In this document: in pieces, positions 1 to 8,925 of the stretch | Position numbering within the stretch: the stretch's first letter is position 1 | Layout of the letters: every line of letters starts with the position of its first letter | DNA from: Armatimonadota bacterium | GTDB lineage: Bacteria > Armatimonadota > Fimbriimonadia > Fimbriimonadales > Fimbriimonadaceae | Assembly: GCA_020161505.1 (NCBI GenBank) | Contig: JAIUNY010000011.1 | Coordinates: 33,991-97,990 of the forward strand | DNA: 64,000 nucleotides | Direction: 5' to 3' | The notes under the pieces: generated by a model | Databases searched by the model: none | What the model was told of the DNA's origin: nothing | What the model saw: only the letters and a program-made list of their open reading frames with translations | Position numbers and translations under genes: made by a program

Positions 1-89
1 TGGGCGGCTTGCTCCAGCAGAGCGACCAAGTCTTCGGGCAGTTCATGCCCGGCGTAAAGATCCACGAGTTTATGATAAAGATCATTCAT
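1..89 (-). CDS. Probable anti-sigma factor, N-terminal fragment
   Basis: Only the first 29 codons are inside the window; the gene runs off the left edge. The visible peptide starts MNDLYHKLVDLYAGHELPED, which resembles the opening helix of zinc-finger (zf-HC2 type) anti-sigma factors, where a 'VDLYxxGEL' stretch precedes the metal site. The metal-binding cysteines would lie outside the window, so this is inference. Its ATG overlaps the TGA stop of the upstream ECF sigma gene in a 4-base ATGA, implying translational coupling, as is usual for sigma/anti-sigma pairs. Confidence 0.6.
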   Translation of the reverse strand, partial: MNDLYHKLVDLYAGHELPEDLVALLEQAA

Positions 90-631
90 TTCAGCTTCTC
101 CAACGAGCCGCCGAGTTTCTCGCGCAGCGCTCTGCGACCGCGGTAAAGCCGCGATTTCAGTGCTGGCACGCTTATGCCCAACGTATCGGCCGCTTCTTTG
201 GCCGAAATATCCTCAAGATCACACAGGATCAGGGGTTCGCGGTAATCCATCGGGAGATCATTCAGCGCTTGCTGAACCGTCACCCTCAGAGCTGCCCGTT
301 CCTCTGTTCCACTGTAATGAGCCTCGGTCGGAAGCTCAAGCAGTTTGTGCTGGCGCATCTTGTCGATGCACAGGTTGCGGGCGATGCGGAACAGCCACGT
401 CTTGAAGGCTCCATCGGCTCTTAAATCGGCCGATCTTCGGAGAACCCGCAAGAACGTCTCGGCGGTTGCATCTTCCGCGTCTGTCCGATTCCCCAGCATC
501 CGGTACGTGTACCGAAAGATTTTCTCTCCGTACAGTTGGTACAACCCTCCCATCGCGGAGGAGTCGCCTTTTGCAAGGGCGGTCAGCCAGCGCTTTTCTG
601 CTAATGAGTCATCGCGAGGATTGCTCGACAT
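86..631 (-). CDS. ECF-family RNA polymerase sigma factor
   Basis: A 181-residue sigma-70 family protein of ECF length. Region 2 is visible around residues 20-85 (YTYRMLGNRTDAEDATAETF, then a WLFRIARN motif). Region 4 lies at about 115-175 (LPMDYREPLILCDLEDIS, then a helix-turn-helix with KSRLYRGRRALRE). A longer frame reaches 901, but the extra 90 residues are low-complexity and unlike any sigma factor, so the ATG at 631 was chosen. Region 2 should bind core polymerase and the -10 element, region 4 the -35. The coupled downstream gene probably encodes its anti-sigma factor. The activating signal is not evident. Confidence 0.9.
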   Translation of the reverse strand: MSSNPRDDSLAEKRWLTALAKGDSSAMGGLYQLYGEKIFRYTYRMLGNRTDAEDATAETFLRVLRRSADLRADGAFKTWLFRIARNLCIDKMRQHKLLELPTEAHYSGTEERAALRVTVQQALNDLPMDYREPLILCDLEDISAKEAADTLGISVPALKSRLYRGRRALREKLGGSLEKLK

Positions 632-738
632 AAGAGACGGGGGACTCCACCAATTCGACGCAGAAAGTATAGCCGACTCCCGAACCTTTGCCGGGTGGAA
701 TCGGCAAGAGCCTGTGGAGAACTCGGTGCAGCGGCAGC

Positions 739-1476
739 TTACAGAACCGTCGGCAACGAGACCGCGGTGATCTTCGGCTGGTTGGCCGCCACAGGGTCGC
801 CTTCGACACCCGAGATGATGATCAAATACACCCCGCCCGCAACGAAATTGAGGTTCGCCGTCGCAAAGGTGCCATCCGCGCCATCGCGCTTGGCAATCCA
901 CGTGGACGGACCGCTATCGACAACCAAAGTGGACGTCGTGCCGCTTTGAATCCCGCCGGTTTGGAACTGCGGGATGTCTCCCGGATTCTGGAACCTGATC
1001 GCAGGGGTCGATGTGCCGGTTCCGCGCTCCAGGGCGTGAACCACGATCAGACGAGCCTTGCTGCCCACCGGTCGCTCACGATCCACGGTGAAGGTGGTGA
1101 ATCGGAATCGCTTCAGCTCTTCGCCCGCCGCAAAGTTCACCAATCCATGGGCCAGCACGACATTGTCTGAGTTCTGGTTGAAAACGATCGCCTGTCGAGC
1201 CAATTCGGCTCCTCCCGCGCTGTGAACCGAGACATCGTAACCATCCACATCCGGCCCTTCAAAATCGACTTCCACAAAGCCCGGGGTGTTCGCGCTGTAG
1301 GCCAATCCGGCTGCTTCCACTTCGTCGTTCAGCCGATAGGTGATGCTTCCCGCATCTGGGGAGGCGTTCACGAACATGAGTTCCGGCTTGATGATGCTTC
1401 CATTTCCCGAACCTCCGCATCCGGAGAGAACGAGGGCGGAAACAGCCACGGCGATGATGGAGAGCTTGCGCAACAT
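739..1476 (-). CDS. DUF4397-like lipoprotein
   Basis: A 245-residue exported protein. The N-terminus MLRKLSIIAVAVSALVLSGC is a lipoprotein signal with lipobox LSGC, so the mature protein should be anchored to a membrane by Cys20. The body begins with an 'FVNASPDAGSITYRLN' segment and a 'GFVEVDFEGP' strand, the pattern of DUF4397 domains, which form beta-rich modules in secreted proteins. A longer frame starts at 1746 but would place the lipobox internally, so the start is 1476. It lies between a small CxxC protein and the sigma factor, all on the minus strand; a shared function is not established. Confidence 0.75.
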   Translation of the reverse strand: MLRKLSIIAVAVSALVLSGCGGSGNGSIIKPELMFVNASPDAGSITYRLNDEVEAAGLAYSANTPGFVEVDFEGPDVDGYDVSVHSAGGAELARQAIVFNQNSDNVVLAHGLVNFAAGEELKRFRFTTFTVDRERPVGSKARLIVVHALERGTGTSTPAIRFQNPGDIPQFQTGGIQSGTTSTLVVDSGPSTWIAKRDGADGTFATANLNFVAGGVYLIIISGVEGDPVAANQPKITAVSLPTVL

Positions 1477-1519
1477 CGTCTGCAAGGATACCAGATCAAG
1501 GGTTGGGAACGGCCCGTCC

Positions 1520-1801
1520 TTACTCTGAGCCCGCCAAGCCAGAATTCTGCGCTGCCTGCAGTTTCGAGGCCGCCTCGACGTAGGCAGGGTAGAGCGTGGT
1601 GTAGCAGAGACCGCACCCAAACAAACTGGTGCGCACGGCCTCCGCCAAGGTCTGTCCGCATCCGGGGCAAGGGTCGGAGGCGGGGTCTCCATGCAGGGCG
1701 AGGATGAACTCGCCCAGGGCCGGAACCCCAGTCGTGTGGTCAACATCCTGAGCTTCGATCCGCTGACGGTCGCCGTGAGGAAACTTGACTGAGATCCTCA
1801 T
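1520..1801 (-). CDS. Small protein with paired CxxC motifs
   Basis: A 93-residue protein of unknown family. It contains CPGC near residue 45 and CGLC about 17 residues later, a spacing that could bind one zinc ion as a zinc ribbon. A GGGGAG Shine-Dalgarno sequence lies about 9 bases before the ATG, which supports that this is a real gene and fixes the start. There is no signal peptide or membrane segment, so it is probably cytoplasmic. It ends 43 bases before the lipoprotein gene and may be co-transcribed. Function is unknown. Confidence 0.6.
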   Translation of the reverse strand: MRISVKFPHGDRQRIEAQDVDHTTGVPALGEFILALHGDPASDPCPGCGQTLAEAVRTSLFGCGLCYTTLYPAYVEAASKLQAAQNSGLAGSE

Positions 1802-1880
1802 GTCATTGCTCTCCCCGCAGTTTTGGGGTTGCAGTGCTCGCTTTTAGCCTCGCTCCACCGTCGGAGTCACGGACGAGTTG

Positions 1881-1941
1881 CAATCCTCGCCCTCTCCAAA
1901 CTCCGTTTGGGGAGGGTGGCCAAAGGCCGGGACGGGCGGCA
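1881..1941 (-). repeat. Intergenic palindromic repeat A, copy 1
   Basis: A GC-rich element in the gap between the CxxC protein and ilvE. It has a 12-bp stem (CCCTCTCCAAAC with GTTTGGGGAGGG, one G-T pair) followed by GGCC-AAA-GGCC. Read on the minus strand, it shares the core CTCCCGGCCTTTGGCCA-like string with copies near 11.07, 51.15 and 63.9 kb. Copies occur only between genes. Confidence 0.6.
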
Positions 1942-2013
1942 TCACCACGCCGCTGTGAACTCGACGCCGTCGCCGGAGCGGTACGGACACCGCTCCGCGA
2001 AATGCGCTTCAAA

Positions 2014-2886
2014 TTAGAATGCGGTTCCGCGAGTCGTCTCATCTCGGAACAGAGCGATGATCTGCTTCGTTAGTTCGCCAGGCTTGCCCGTCCCAATCGG
2101 ACGCTCGTCCAGGCTGATCATCGGAATCACCTCGGCGGCTGTTCCCGTCAGAAACGCCTCGTCTGCGCTCAGAATATCGTATCGGGTCATCGTGTCTTCG
2201 ACGACCGTGAATCCCGCTGCTTTTGCGAGCGCAATAACCGTGTCGCGGGTGATGCCCTGTAGCAACCCGCTGGAAGGGTGAGGAGTTCGCAGAACGCCAT
2301 CCTTGAAGATGAACAGGTTGTCACCGGTGCATTCCGCCACGTAGCCTTCGTGGTTCAGCATCAGCCCTTCGCCCGCGCCGGCTCGGTTGGCTTCTTCCTT
2401 GGCCAGGATATGGTACGCATACCGACCGATGCACTTCAGCCTCTGGTCGAGCGTGCTCGGGGGAGCGACACGGTAGCTGGTCGTGATGACTTTCAGGCCG
2501 GTTTCGTACGCCTCGGGCGGATACAGCGCGAGCGTCGAAACCATGATCATCACGTTGGCGTTCGTTTTCACCGCCTTCGGGTCGAGTCCAAGCCCCGTGC
2601 CGCGCGTGACATTCAATCGGATGTAGCCATCTTGAATCTGAGCCTGGCGGCACACATCCAGAATCTGCGCCTTCATCTCTTCTTGAGTCATTTCGACCTT
2701 GAAGTTCATGAACTTGGCTCCGTGATAGAGCCGGGTGAGGTGCTCGTCCAGCTTGAAGACTTGACCGCCGTAGATGCGGATGCCCTCAAAAAGTCCGTCG
2801 CCATAGAGGTGCGCGTGATCCGCCGCAGGGACAGACGCGGTCTCGATGGGACTCACAGTGCCGTTAAACCAGACAAGCATTGGCAT
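2014..2886 (-). CDS. ilvE: Branched-chain amino acid aminotransferase
   Basis: A 290-residue class IV PLP-dependent aminotransferase, the usual length for IlvE. It should interconvert leucine, isoleucine and valine with their 2-oxo acids using glutamate/2-oxoglutarate in the cytoplasm. Visible marks are the N-terminal DHAHLYGDGLFEGIRIYGG block, the PLP lysine in RLKCIGRYAYH (Lys151) and the cofactor segment ECTGDNLFIFKDG followed by LQGITRD. D-amino-acid aminotransferase and aminodeoxychorismate lyase share this fold, but the FEGIRIY block and overall match favour IlvE. A second ATG six bases in (MLVWF) is an equally possible start. No other branched-chain genes are nearby. Confidence 0.88.
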   Translation of the reverse strand: MPMLVWFNGTVSPIETASVPAADHAHLYGDGLFEGIRIYGGQVFKLDEHLTRLYHGAKFMNFKVEMTQEEMKAQILDVCRQAQIQDGYIRLNVTRGTGLGLDPKAVKTNANVMIMVSTLALYPPEAYETGLKVITTSYRVAPPSTLDQRLKCIGRYAYHILAKEEANRAGAGEGLMLNHEGYVAECTGDNLFIFKDGVLRTPHPSSGLLQGITRDTVIALAKAAGFTVVEDTMTRYDILSADEAFLTGTAAEVIPMISLDERPIGTGKPGELTKQIIALFRDETTRGTAF

Positions 2887-3031
2887 GCCAATGAGTGTAC
2901 CGGGAGGTTCTCGAACGCCGCCCCTCGGCTAGGACAGGGCCCGGTTTTGACCCGCGACTGATAAAGAAACCTACACTTTCTCGTCCATAATCCAGAACCG
3001 CACCGATCTCGGCGCGGTCTATTGGTTGGAG

Positions 3032-4429
3032 ATGAAGGGTAGTCGCTGGCTTTGGCTCATCGTGCCGGGGATTCTGGGGGGTGGCGTTTTTGCCGTCCTC
3101 AAGAACCTGGAGGCTCAATATGTTCCGCGAGTCTGGCCGCCGCAAACAATCGCGGGCAAGACCCTGACCGGATCACCCGGAAAGGTGAAGGCGGAAATCA
3201 ACAACTGGTGGAACGAGGCGTCGAGCCGCGAGCTGTCATTGTCCTCTCCGCAATTCAAAAAGGCTTCCTACAAGGGAAGTCTGACGGAGCTCGGCGTGAG
3301 CCTTGACACCGAGGGGCTCGCAAAGTCTGTCCGAATGACCGAATTCTGGCCCGATCTCATCGGCGCCTACGGCCGGGCATCCGCCGAGACCGTCGCCCTG
3401 AATTGGCACCCATTTCTCAGCGTCTCGACTCCACCGGAGCTTGTTGAGTTCGTCAAAAAGCAATCTGATACAGGCCAAGACGCCCGAGCAACCCTCGAAG
3501 GCGGGGAAGTCAAGCGCGTTTACGAAGGGCCGAGTTTTTCGCTCGTCGAAGACAAGTTTCCTGAAGCCATTGCCCTCGCGATTGACCAGGGCTCCGACGT
3601 CGAACTCCCGCTTGAGATCGGCAAAAAGCAAGTTCCGGATGATGAGCTGGATCGAGTGAAAAAGGTCATCGCCCGGTTCAGCACTACCTTCAACAATGGC
3701 CAGTATGCGCGCTCCTCAAACATCCGACTCGCGGCCTCGCGGATCAACGGTTTGGTGCTGATGCCGGGCGATTCGTTTAGCTTCAACGGCCACCTCGGTC
3801 AGAGAACTCCGGCGAAGGGCTTCAAGGAAGCCGGGGTCTATGTCAACGGTCGCCACGACACCGATGTCGGAGGCGGGATCTGTCAGGTAAGCACCACGCT
3901 CTACAACGCGGTGATGATCGCCGGGCTCAAAACAACCGCTCGATCTCCCCATTCGTTGCCCGTTCCTTATGTCCCGCTGGGCCGAGACGCTGCGGTCAGT
4001 TTCCCGAACCCAGACCTCAAGTTTGTCAACAACACCGATGCCCCGGTTGCTCTTGCCGCAAGCGTGGTAAAGGGCAAAATCGAATTCGCGATCCTGGGCG
4101 AGGAAAAGCTGGACCGGGAAGTGAAGTTCGAATCGCGACTCCTCAAAACCTGGTCGCACGGCGAGAAGTTCGTTGATGATCCCAGCCTGCCGCCCGGCAA
4201 GACGAAGCTCGTCGACAAGGGTGGATCAGGTCGGAGTGTGCGAACCTGGAAGGTGATCTACGAAGGCGGCAAAGAGGTCAAGCGGATCGATCTTGGGGTC
4301 AGCACCTACCGCGGCGGCCCGAGAATCATTGCCCGAAACAATCGTCCGGCACCGCCAAAGCCAACCGAACCAGCCGGAGAAGCCGCGCCCGTTGATTCGG
4401 CTCCTCCGACCTTACCGACGGGCGGCTAG
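3032..4429 (+). CDS. VanW-family protein, membrane-anchored
   Basis: A 465-residue protein with one N-terminal membrane anchor (WLWLIVPGILGGGVFAVL) and a large extracytoplasmic part. The C-terminal half carries the VanW signature: LMPGDSFSFNGHLGQRT, then DVGGGICQVSTTLYNA. The segment before it resembles the peptidoglycan-binding-like domain often found in VanW proteins. VanW takes its name from vancomycin-resistance clusters, but most members are not resistance genes and their biochemical role is unknown; a cell-wall role is inferred. A proline-rich tail ends the protein. A TTG six bases upstream is an alternative start. Its stop overlaps the stop of the convergent membrane-protein gene. Confidence 0.85.
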   Translation: MKGSRWLWLIVPGILGGGVFAVLKNLEAQYVPRVWPPQTIAGKTLTGSPGKVKAEINNWWNEASSRELSLSSPQFKKASYKGSLTELGVSLDTEGLAKSVRMTEFWPDLIGAYGRASAETVALNWHPFLSVSTPPELVEFVKKQSDTGQDARATLEGGEVKRVYEGPSFSLVEDKFPEAIALAIDQGSDVELPLEIGKKQVPDDELDRVKKVIARFSTTFNNGQYARSSNIRLAASRINGLVLMPGDSFSFNGHLGQRTPAKGFKEAGVYVNGRHDTDVGGGICQVSTTLYNAVMIAGLKTTARSPHSLPVPYVPLGRDAAVSFPNPDLKFVNNTDAPVALAASVVKGKIEFAILGEEKLDREVKFESRLLKTWSHGEKFVDDPSLPPGKTKLVDKGGSGRSVRTWKVIYEGGKEVKRIDLGVSTYRGGPRIIARNNRPAPPKPTEPAGEAAPVDSAPPTLPTGG

Positions 4430-6411
4430 AGCCGCTCGCGATCGATCTTCATCAGGCTGAACTGTTGCCCCTGATAAATCGTCGTGCCAAACGGCGACAG
4501 ATCGGTCGCCGGGAGCTCGCCAAACGCTTCCGGATTCGGGATCACGACGTACTCGATCCCGGTGCGAGTCAGGATCTCCCGGATCTCCTCGGGCGAGGCC
4601 ATGGCGAAGAGCCGCTCGACATCCTGGCGCCGATTTCCGTAGTCAGGTGTTTCGCTCCAGTGACCGGCGTAGGTCGTCGCCCCGGCAAGGCCCGAAAGAA
4701 TCGGATTCAGATCCGGGATGTAGGGGGGGATGAAGGGATCCTCGGGAACGTTGATCGACACCCCCGGACGAGCCGCCACGACCTTCCGGCCGGGAATTTG
4801 ATGCAGTTCTCGGACAATCGCCTTGACGTCGGCACTGTAGAACACTGTCTGGACTTTGGTCGTCGCCACGTTGCTCCGGATCAGAGTGAGTTCGCGCTGG
4901 AACCAATACAGCGACGAGGCACTCATCACCGCCACCGCGAGAGCCGTCACCAGATTTCGGATGTTCCGCGCCGAATCTTTGGGCACTTGCTGGTCAATCC
5001 GGCGGAGAATGACCTCGACGCCCAGCGCGGCAAGAACCGCCCAAGGCAAGGCTAACCCCATCGCCAGTTTTCGCTGGAATAGCTGCGGGAAGAATGGGGC
5101 CACGGCTCCGATCACCGCCCAGGCGTAAAAGAGATTCCACCCCAGACCTTTTCGCGCCCCAAGTGCGACCACGCCAATCGCCGCGACGAAACTCGCAGCA
5201 AAAGCGCCCTGAGTCATGAAGTACGCCTTCTCGGAGTCAAATCCTGTGGCGGCAATCGCCAACGCGCCGAAAAGCGCAACGAGCGATCCCGGAGCTGCCC
5301 ATTTTTGCCATCCCTCTCGGCCCGAGGCCAAGGCCGGCAGACTCAGGAGGACAAGGGGGAAGATGCCCACGAGGATCTGGCGGAATGTCGGCGAGAACGT
5401 CTCCGTGGCGGCCCGAGCCTGGAATACGGTGTCCTGAGACAGCACGTTCATGAACCAAAGGGCGGCGGGAATCGTGCCTAGACCGATCACCACGGCGCGT
5501 GCGAGCCACTGGCCGCTGAACTCCTTGCTCACCAGAGTGGCCACAAGAAATCCGATGAGCACGAACGTGACAAGCAGAACGTCGTAGCTGTGAATGTTCA
5601 TCAGCAGGAGCATGGCCGTGGCTCCAGGCAGAACCGATTTCCATGATTCTCTGGCCGCCACCACCGAGTTCATGGCCCACAGAATCAAGCATAAGCTGAC
5701 CATGAAGAGCCCGTTTGTGAGCATGGAAGGGAAGACGAGAACCTCCGGCTGCCACACATCAACGGGGAGCCGACGCTCCAGAAATCCGTTCACCGGATTC
5801 GTGCTGGTCATGTTGAGCCGCCCGAATGGCTCCCAGACCATGAACCCCAGGCCCCCGCCAAAGCAGCCCAGGATCATGGCAAGCTTAGAGGCAAAGATGC
5901 TGAACTCCAGCTTTTTCACGAACTTGCCAAGCAGAATCACGAAGAGAAACGTAAATCCGATCCGGGCCAGATTCGCAACCAGCGGCAGGGCAACTTCCGG
6001 CCCCATGCCTTCAAAAACCCGGGCAATCGTTCCCAGAGCCCAGAAGTAAAGGTGGATTGTCAGACCTGGCTGCTGCTCCACGGCAAATCGATTCTCGAAC
6101 ATGAACCGACCCTCCATGGCCTGATGCATCCACGCTGCATAAACCATGTGGTCATCGGCATTGAACTGAGCTCCCAAGTAGAACCCACCGCTCGGTGTCG
6201 CCAACCAGGCAATGAGCATCGGGATCGCGGCCAGCACCGTCGCCACCAGCGCCAGACGCCACGAGAACTGCGTGAGCTTTTCCTGCTTCAGATCCTCGTT
6301 TGCGGCGGCCTTTTTCGGGGTCGGCTCGTTGATGACAATGCCGTCGCTGTCGTTCGGCTCAGGCGCGGCATCCTCGCTTCCCAGACCTTCGTTCACGGGT
6401 TCATCGCTCAC
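4426..6411 (-). CDS. Polytopic membrane protein, GT-C-like architecture
   Basis: A 661-residue integral membrane protein with roughly a dozen hydrophobic helices between residues ~50 and 510 and a soluble C-terminal domain of about 150 residues. This layout, with a charged 'NADDHMVYAAWM' loop after the first helix, resembles GT-C type glycosyltransferases of the PMT/ArnT kind that use lipid-linked sugars, but no decisive motif was seen and the function is unassigned. The GTG start was chosen because it forms a GTGA overlap with the stop of the preceding gene; a frame reaching 6468 would overlap that gene by 61 bases. Confidence 0.7.
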   Translation of the reverse strand: MSDEPVNEGLGSEDAAPEPNDSDGIVINEPTPKKAAANEDLKQEKLTQFSWRLALVATVLAAIPMLIAWLATPSGGFYLGAQFNADDHMVYAAWMHQAMEGRFMFENRFAVEQQPGLTIHLYFWALGTIARVFEGMGPEVALPLVANLARIGFTFLFVILLGKFVKKLEFSIFASKLAMILGCFGGGLGFMVWEPFGRLNMTSTNPVNGFLERRLPVDVWQPEVLVFPSMLTNGLFMVSLCLILWAMNSVVAARESWKSVLPGATAMLLLMNIHSYDVLLVTFVLIGFLVATLVSKEFSGQWLARAVVIGLGTIPAALWFMNVLSQDTVFQARAATETFSPTFRQILVGIFPLVLLSLPALASGREGWQKWAAPGSLVALFGALAIAATGFDSEKAYFMTQGAFAASFVAAIGVVALGARKGLGWNLFYAWAVIGAVAPFFPQLFQRKLAMGLALPWAVLAALGVEVILRRIDQQVPKDSARNIRNLVTALAVAVMSASSLYWFQRELTLIRSNVATTKVQTVFYSADVKAIVRELHQIPGRKVVAARPGVSINVPEDPFIPPYIPDLNPILSGLAGATTYAGHWSETPDYGNRRQDVERLFAMASPEEIREILTRTGIEYVVIPNPEAFGELPATDLSPFGTTIYQGQQFSLMKIDRERL

Positions 6412-6773
6412 GGCGTTGGGGGTTCCTTGCCCAGGCTCTTGTAGATCATCACGATCTGATCGTCCCACTCCTTGGCCTTGGCATGGGTCGGATCAAGCTC
6501 TTGAACCTCGCGGAAGAGCCCAAGAGCTTGCGGATACTTTTCCATCGGACGCAGAACAGGGCTGAGAACCACCACTTCGCCGAAGGCGAACGCGGCCTCG
6601 ACCAGGGCTCGCTTATCGGCCTCGCTCTTGCTCTTCGCGTAGGCGGCTTTTGCGGATTGATAAGCCGCCTCACCCGACTTCAACTCAGCACGGGCTTGGT
6701 CCACTTTGTTCGTCGCAGGGGCGCTCGCGATTTCTCCCTGAAAGAGCACGAGCGCGACGATCGCTGGCATCAT
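6408..6773 (-). CDS. Small exported TPR-like protein
   Basis: A 121-residue protein with a short hydrophobic N-terminus (MMPAIVALVLFQGEIASAPA), probably a signal peptide. An alpha-helical body ends in a TPR-like helix pair (YPQALGLFREVQELDPTHAK). No catalytic motif is visible. It sits between the DUF4350 gene and the polytopic membrane protein and overlaps the latter by 4 bases, so it may assist that membrane assembly by protein-protein contact. Function is inferred only from context. Confidence 0.6.
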   Translation of the reverse strand: MMPAIVALVLFQGEIASAPATNKVDQARAELKSGEAAYQSAKAAYAKSKSEADKRALVEAAFAFGEVVVLSPVLRPMEKYPQALGLFREVQELDPTHAKAKEWDDQIVMIYKSLGKEPPTP

Positions 6774-6805
6774 AAAGGCATTCTAGCCCAGGATGGCCTC
6801 AAGCG

Positions 6806-7963
6806 TTATCGGGCTTGCGGAGCGTGGCGAGCTTTCTCGCGCTCTTCCAACTGCTCCAAGGCAAGTTGCAAGGCTCGGGCGGCCGCGACGGCGTCTTTCG
6901 CCGGAGGATTCACCACGATCAAGTGCCGAACCCGAGCCACCGCATCCACCACCTCGGGAGTCGTCGCGGGCAGCAGATCCTCATTTTTCACGGTGAGCGG
7001 AGCGCGTAAGGAGCTCCGAATCCGATCGTAAGCGGCATTCAAGACCATCGAAAGTGCCTGATCTCGCCGACCCGCACGCATCAAGACAAGGGAAAGAGCA
7101 TCAAGAACATCCCTCGCGCCTCGAGTCTGCAGATTCTCGCGATCGGGGACGCCAAATCGGCGGCTCCAGGTGAACAAAACCAAGGCAATCAGGGCAAAAA
7201 ACTGCCAGCGTGCCACATCAGCCCACGCTCCCAACTGGCGCAAGTGGTTGGGGGCTTCGGCATTCCCCGCACCCGCCTCCAAAACCACCAACGTCTGATT
7301 CTTGTCGACGAATCGGGTGATGGCCTCCATCCACGCGGCGGCATGATCGTTTTGCGCGAGCATGCGGTTCGAGCCAGTATGCCCGTGGCGAATCCACATC
7401 GCCACCCCTTTGTAGTACGGGCGGACAAAGGCGAAATCGCTCTCTTTCCCCTCGATGAGCGGAAGCTCGCCCTCCGCCGACTTGAACGGCGGAATAGTTT
7501 GTTCCCAACCGTCAAAGTCCGGAGGAGTCTCTGCGAGGATCTGATACTTTGCCCCTGTCGCCCGCGAGGTGAAAGTCTGAGGCTTCATTGCCACCAGATC
7601 GGAATCCCTCAGTCGGTCGTTGATCCAGACCCGAATTCCTCGCCCGCCTGACCTGATGAACGCGAGATAATTCTCCTCAAGTTCGCTCTGGGCTGGATCC
7701 TCCAGGTTGGAAGACAGCGGGCGCGGGAAGATCGGAACGCTTCCTGGTCGAAGGCGTGGGCGAATGCTTCGATCAATCACCACCCGATAGCCAGAGCGGC
7801 GGAGCAGTTCCACCACCGCAGCCATCCCCGATTCCTTCGTGCTTGTCGCGCTTGGGTTCGTCCGAACCTCTCGCTCGCCCATCAAAATCAGGATCGAGGC
7901 CACAATCAAGATGAGGGCCAAGCCGGCGGCAAGCCTCGGCAAGATGCTCACAGATCTCTTCAA
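6806..7963 (-). CDS. DUF4350-domain membrane protein
   Basis: A 385-residue protein with an N-terminal membrane helix (LAAGLALILIVASILILMG), an extracytoplasmic domain containing the DUF4350 pattern (KESGMAAVVELLRRSGYRVV), a second helix near residue 260 (FFALIALVLFTWSRRFGVP) and a cytoplasmic helical tail. DUF4350 proteins usually sit in loci with MoxR ATPases, DUF58 and DUF4129 proteins; their molecular role is unsettled. The TTG start is supported by a TTGA overlap with the preceding stop and an upstream GGGAGG. A frame reaching 8023 overlaps the preceding gene by about 60 bases and was rejected. Confidence 0.8.
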   Translation of the reverse strand: MKRSVSILPRLAAGLALILIVASILILMGEREVRTNPSATSTKESGMAAVVELLRRSGYRVVIDRSIRPRLRPGSVPIFPRPLSSNLEDPAQSELEENYLAFIRSGGRGIRVWINDRLRDSDLVAMKPQTFTSRATGAKYQILAETPPDFDGWEQTIPPFKSAEGELPLIEGKESDFAFVRPYYKGVAMWIRHGHTGSNRMLAQNDHAAAWMEAITRFVDKNQTLVVLEAGAGNAEAPNHLRQLGAWADVARWQFFALIALVLFTWSRRFGVPDRENLQTRGARDVLDALSLVLMRAGRRDQALSMVLNAAYDRIRSSLRAPLTVKNEDLLPATTPEVVDAVARVRHLIVVNPPAKDAVAAARALQLALEQLEEREKARHAPQAR

Positions 7964-8925
7964 CTCGCCGCCTCCCGCGCGCCGAGAAGTTGTGAGATGC
8001 GGGTGTACTGCTCGCGGAACCAATCGTAGTCGCTCCGCCCATCAACGATCGAGCCGTACCAGACGAGGTCGAATCGCTGCGTGACTCCTCGGAAGTCAAG
8101 GTCGCGCGGAACCCTGGTCGAGCCTTCGATCCTGGCCAGGTGCTCCCAGTTCGTTTCGTAGCGAAGGAATCTCGCGATTCCGTGATCGTCCGCTTTCATC
8201 AGCAGAGCCAGATAGAGCGCGCGGACGGCTCGTCGGTATTCGCCTTTCGCGGCAAGTTCGTCGGCTTGTCCGAGCCATTCGTCGGCGGTGCGATCGGGCT
8301 CGCCATCTTCCAAGAGACCGCCCGCAGACGTCTGTTTGTTCTGACGCTGCGGCAGGGCGATCTTCATGATCGCCCAGATCACAAACGCGACCACGGTGAC
8401 GACAATGATGAGCCAAACCAGGTTCGTCAGACCCGAGGGGATCGACATGTTCGGTCGCTGACCTTCGCGTTCTGGTTGTTTGAAGAGGTTCTCAAACCAC
8501 TCCTGAACCCTCCGGAAGAATGTCTCCATGCTCTCCCCAACCCAAGTTTCGCGCTGACGCGTCTCCCGGACTCGGTAGAGCGGATTCTCGAGAATCTCTT
8601 CGGCCTGTTTCTTGGGATCAAGAATGGACGGAGCGTTTCGAGAGGGGGAGGTGGGCAACACAGGCGGCGTCGTGGAGCCGTCGGGGGGAAGGCCTAAGCG
8701 ATCCCGCTCGCGCAGCATCGTCACAACCTGATCGCGCTGCGCCTCCCACGAGAGGGAAGGATCCTGACCCTGGGTGAGAGGATCTCGCTTCGCATCGGGA
8801 TCGGCGAGCAACCGGCGCCATTCGGTTTCGCTCTTTGCCTCTTCGGCGCGCTCGGTGAGATCCGCTTTCGCGAGAACCGGCAGCAACAGCACCAGAAGGA
8901 GGGAAATCCACCACTTCTTACTCAA
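7960..8925 (-). CDS. DUF4129-domain membrane protein
   Basis: A 321-residue protein with a signal or anchor helix (WWISLLLVLLLPVLAKA), a charged linker, a central membrane helix (LVWLIIVVTVVAFVIWAIM, about residue 180) and a cytoplasmic C-terminal domain with the pattern KGEYRRAVRALYLALLMKAD typical of DUF4129. The TTG start is preceded by a strong GAGGAGG six bases away and overlaps the preceding stop by 8 bases. The gene is flanked by a membrane protein and the DUF4350 gene, the standard companions of this family, but no MoxR or DUF58 gene is visible here. Confidence 0.82.
   Translation of the reverse strand: MSKKWWISLLLVLLLPVLAKADLTERAEEAKSETEWRRLLADPDAKRDPLTQGQDPSLSWEAQRDQVVTMLRERDRLGLPPDGSTTPPVLPTSPSRNAPSILDPKKQAEEILENPLYRVRETRQRETWVGESMETFFRRVQEWFENLFKQPEREGQRPNMSIPSGLTNLVWLIIVVTVVAFVIWAIMKIALPQRQNKQTSAGGLLEDGEPDRTADEWLGQADELAAKGEYRRAVRALYLALLMKADDHGIARFLRYETNWEHLARIEGSTRVPRDLDFRGVTQRFDLVWYGSIVDGRSDYDWFREQYTRISQLLGAREAAS

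Noticed and set aside
632..901. N-terminal extension of the first ECF sigma factor
   Set aside because: The extra 90 residues are unlike sigma factors and the frame enters the end of the lipoprotein gene.
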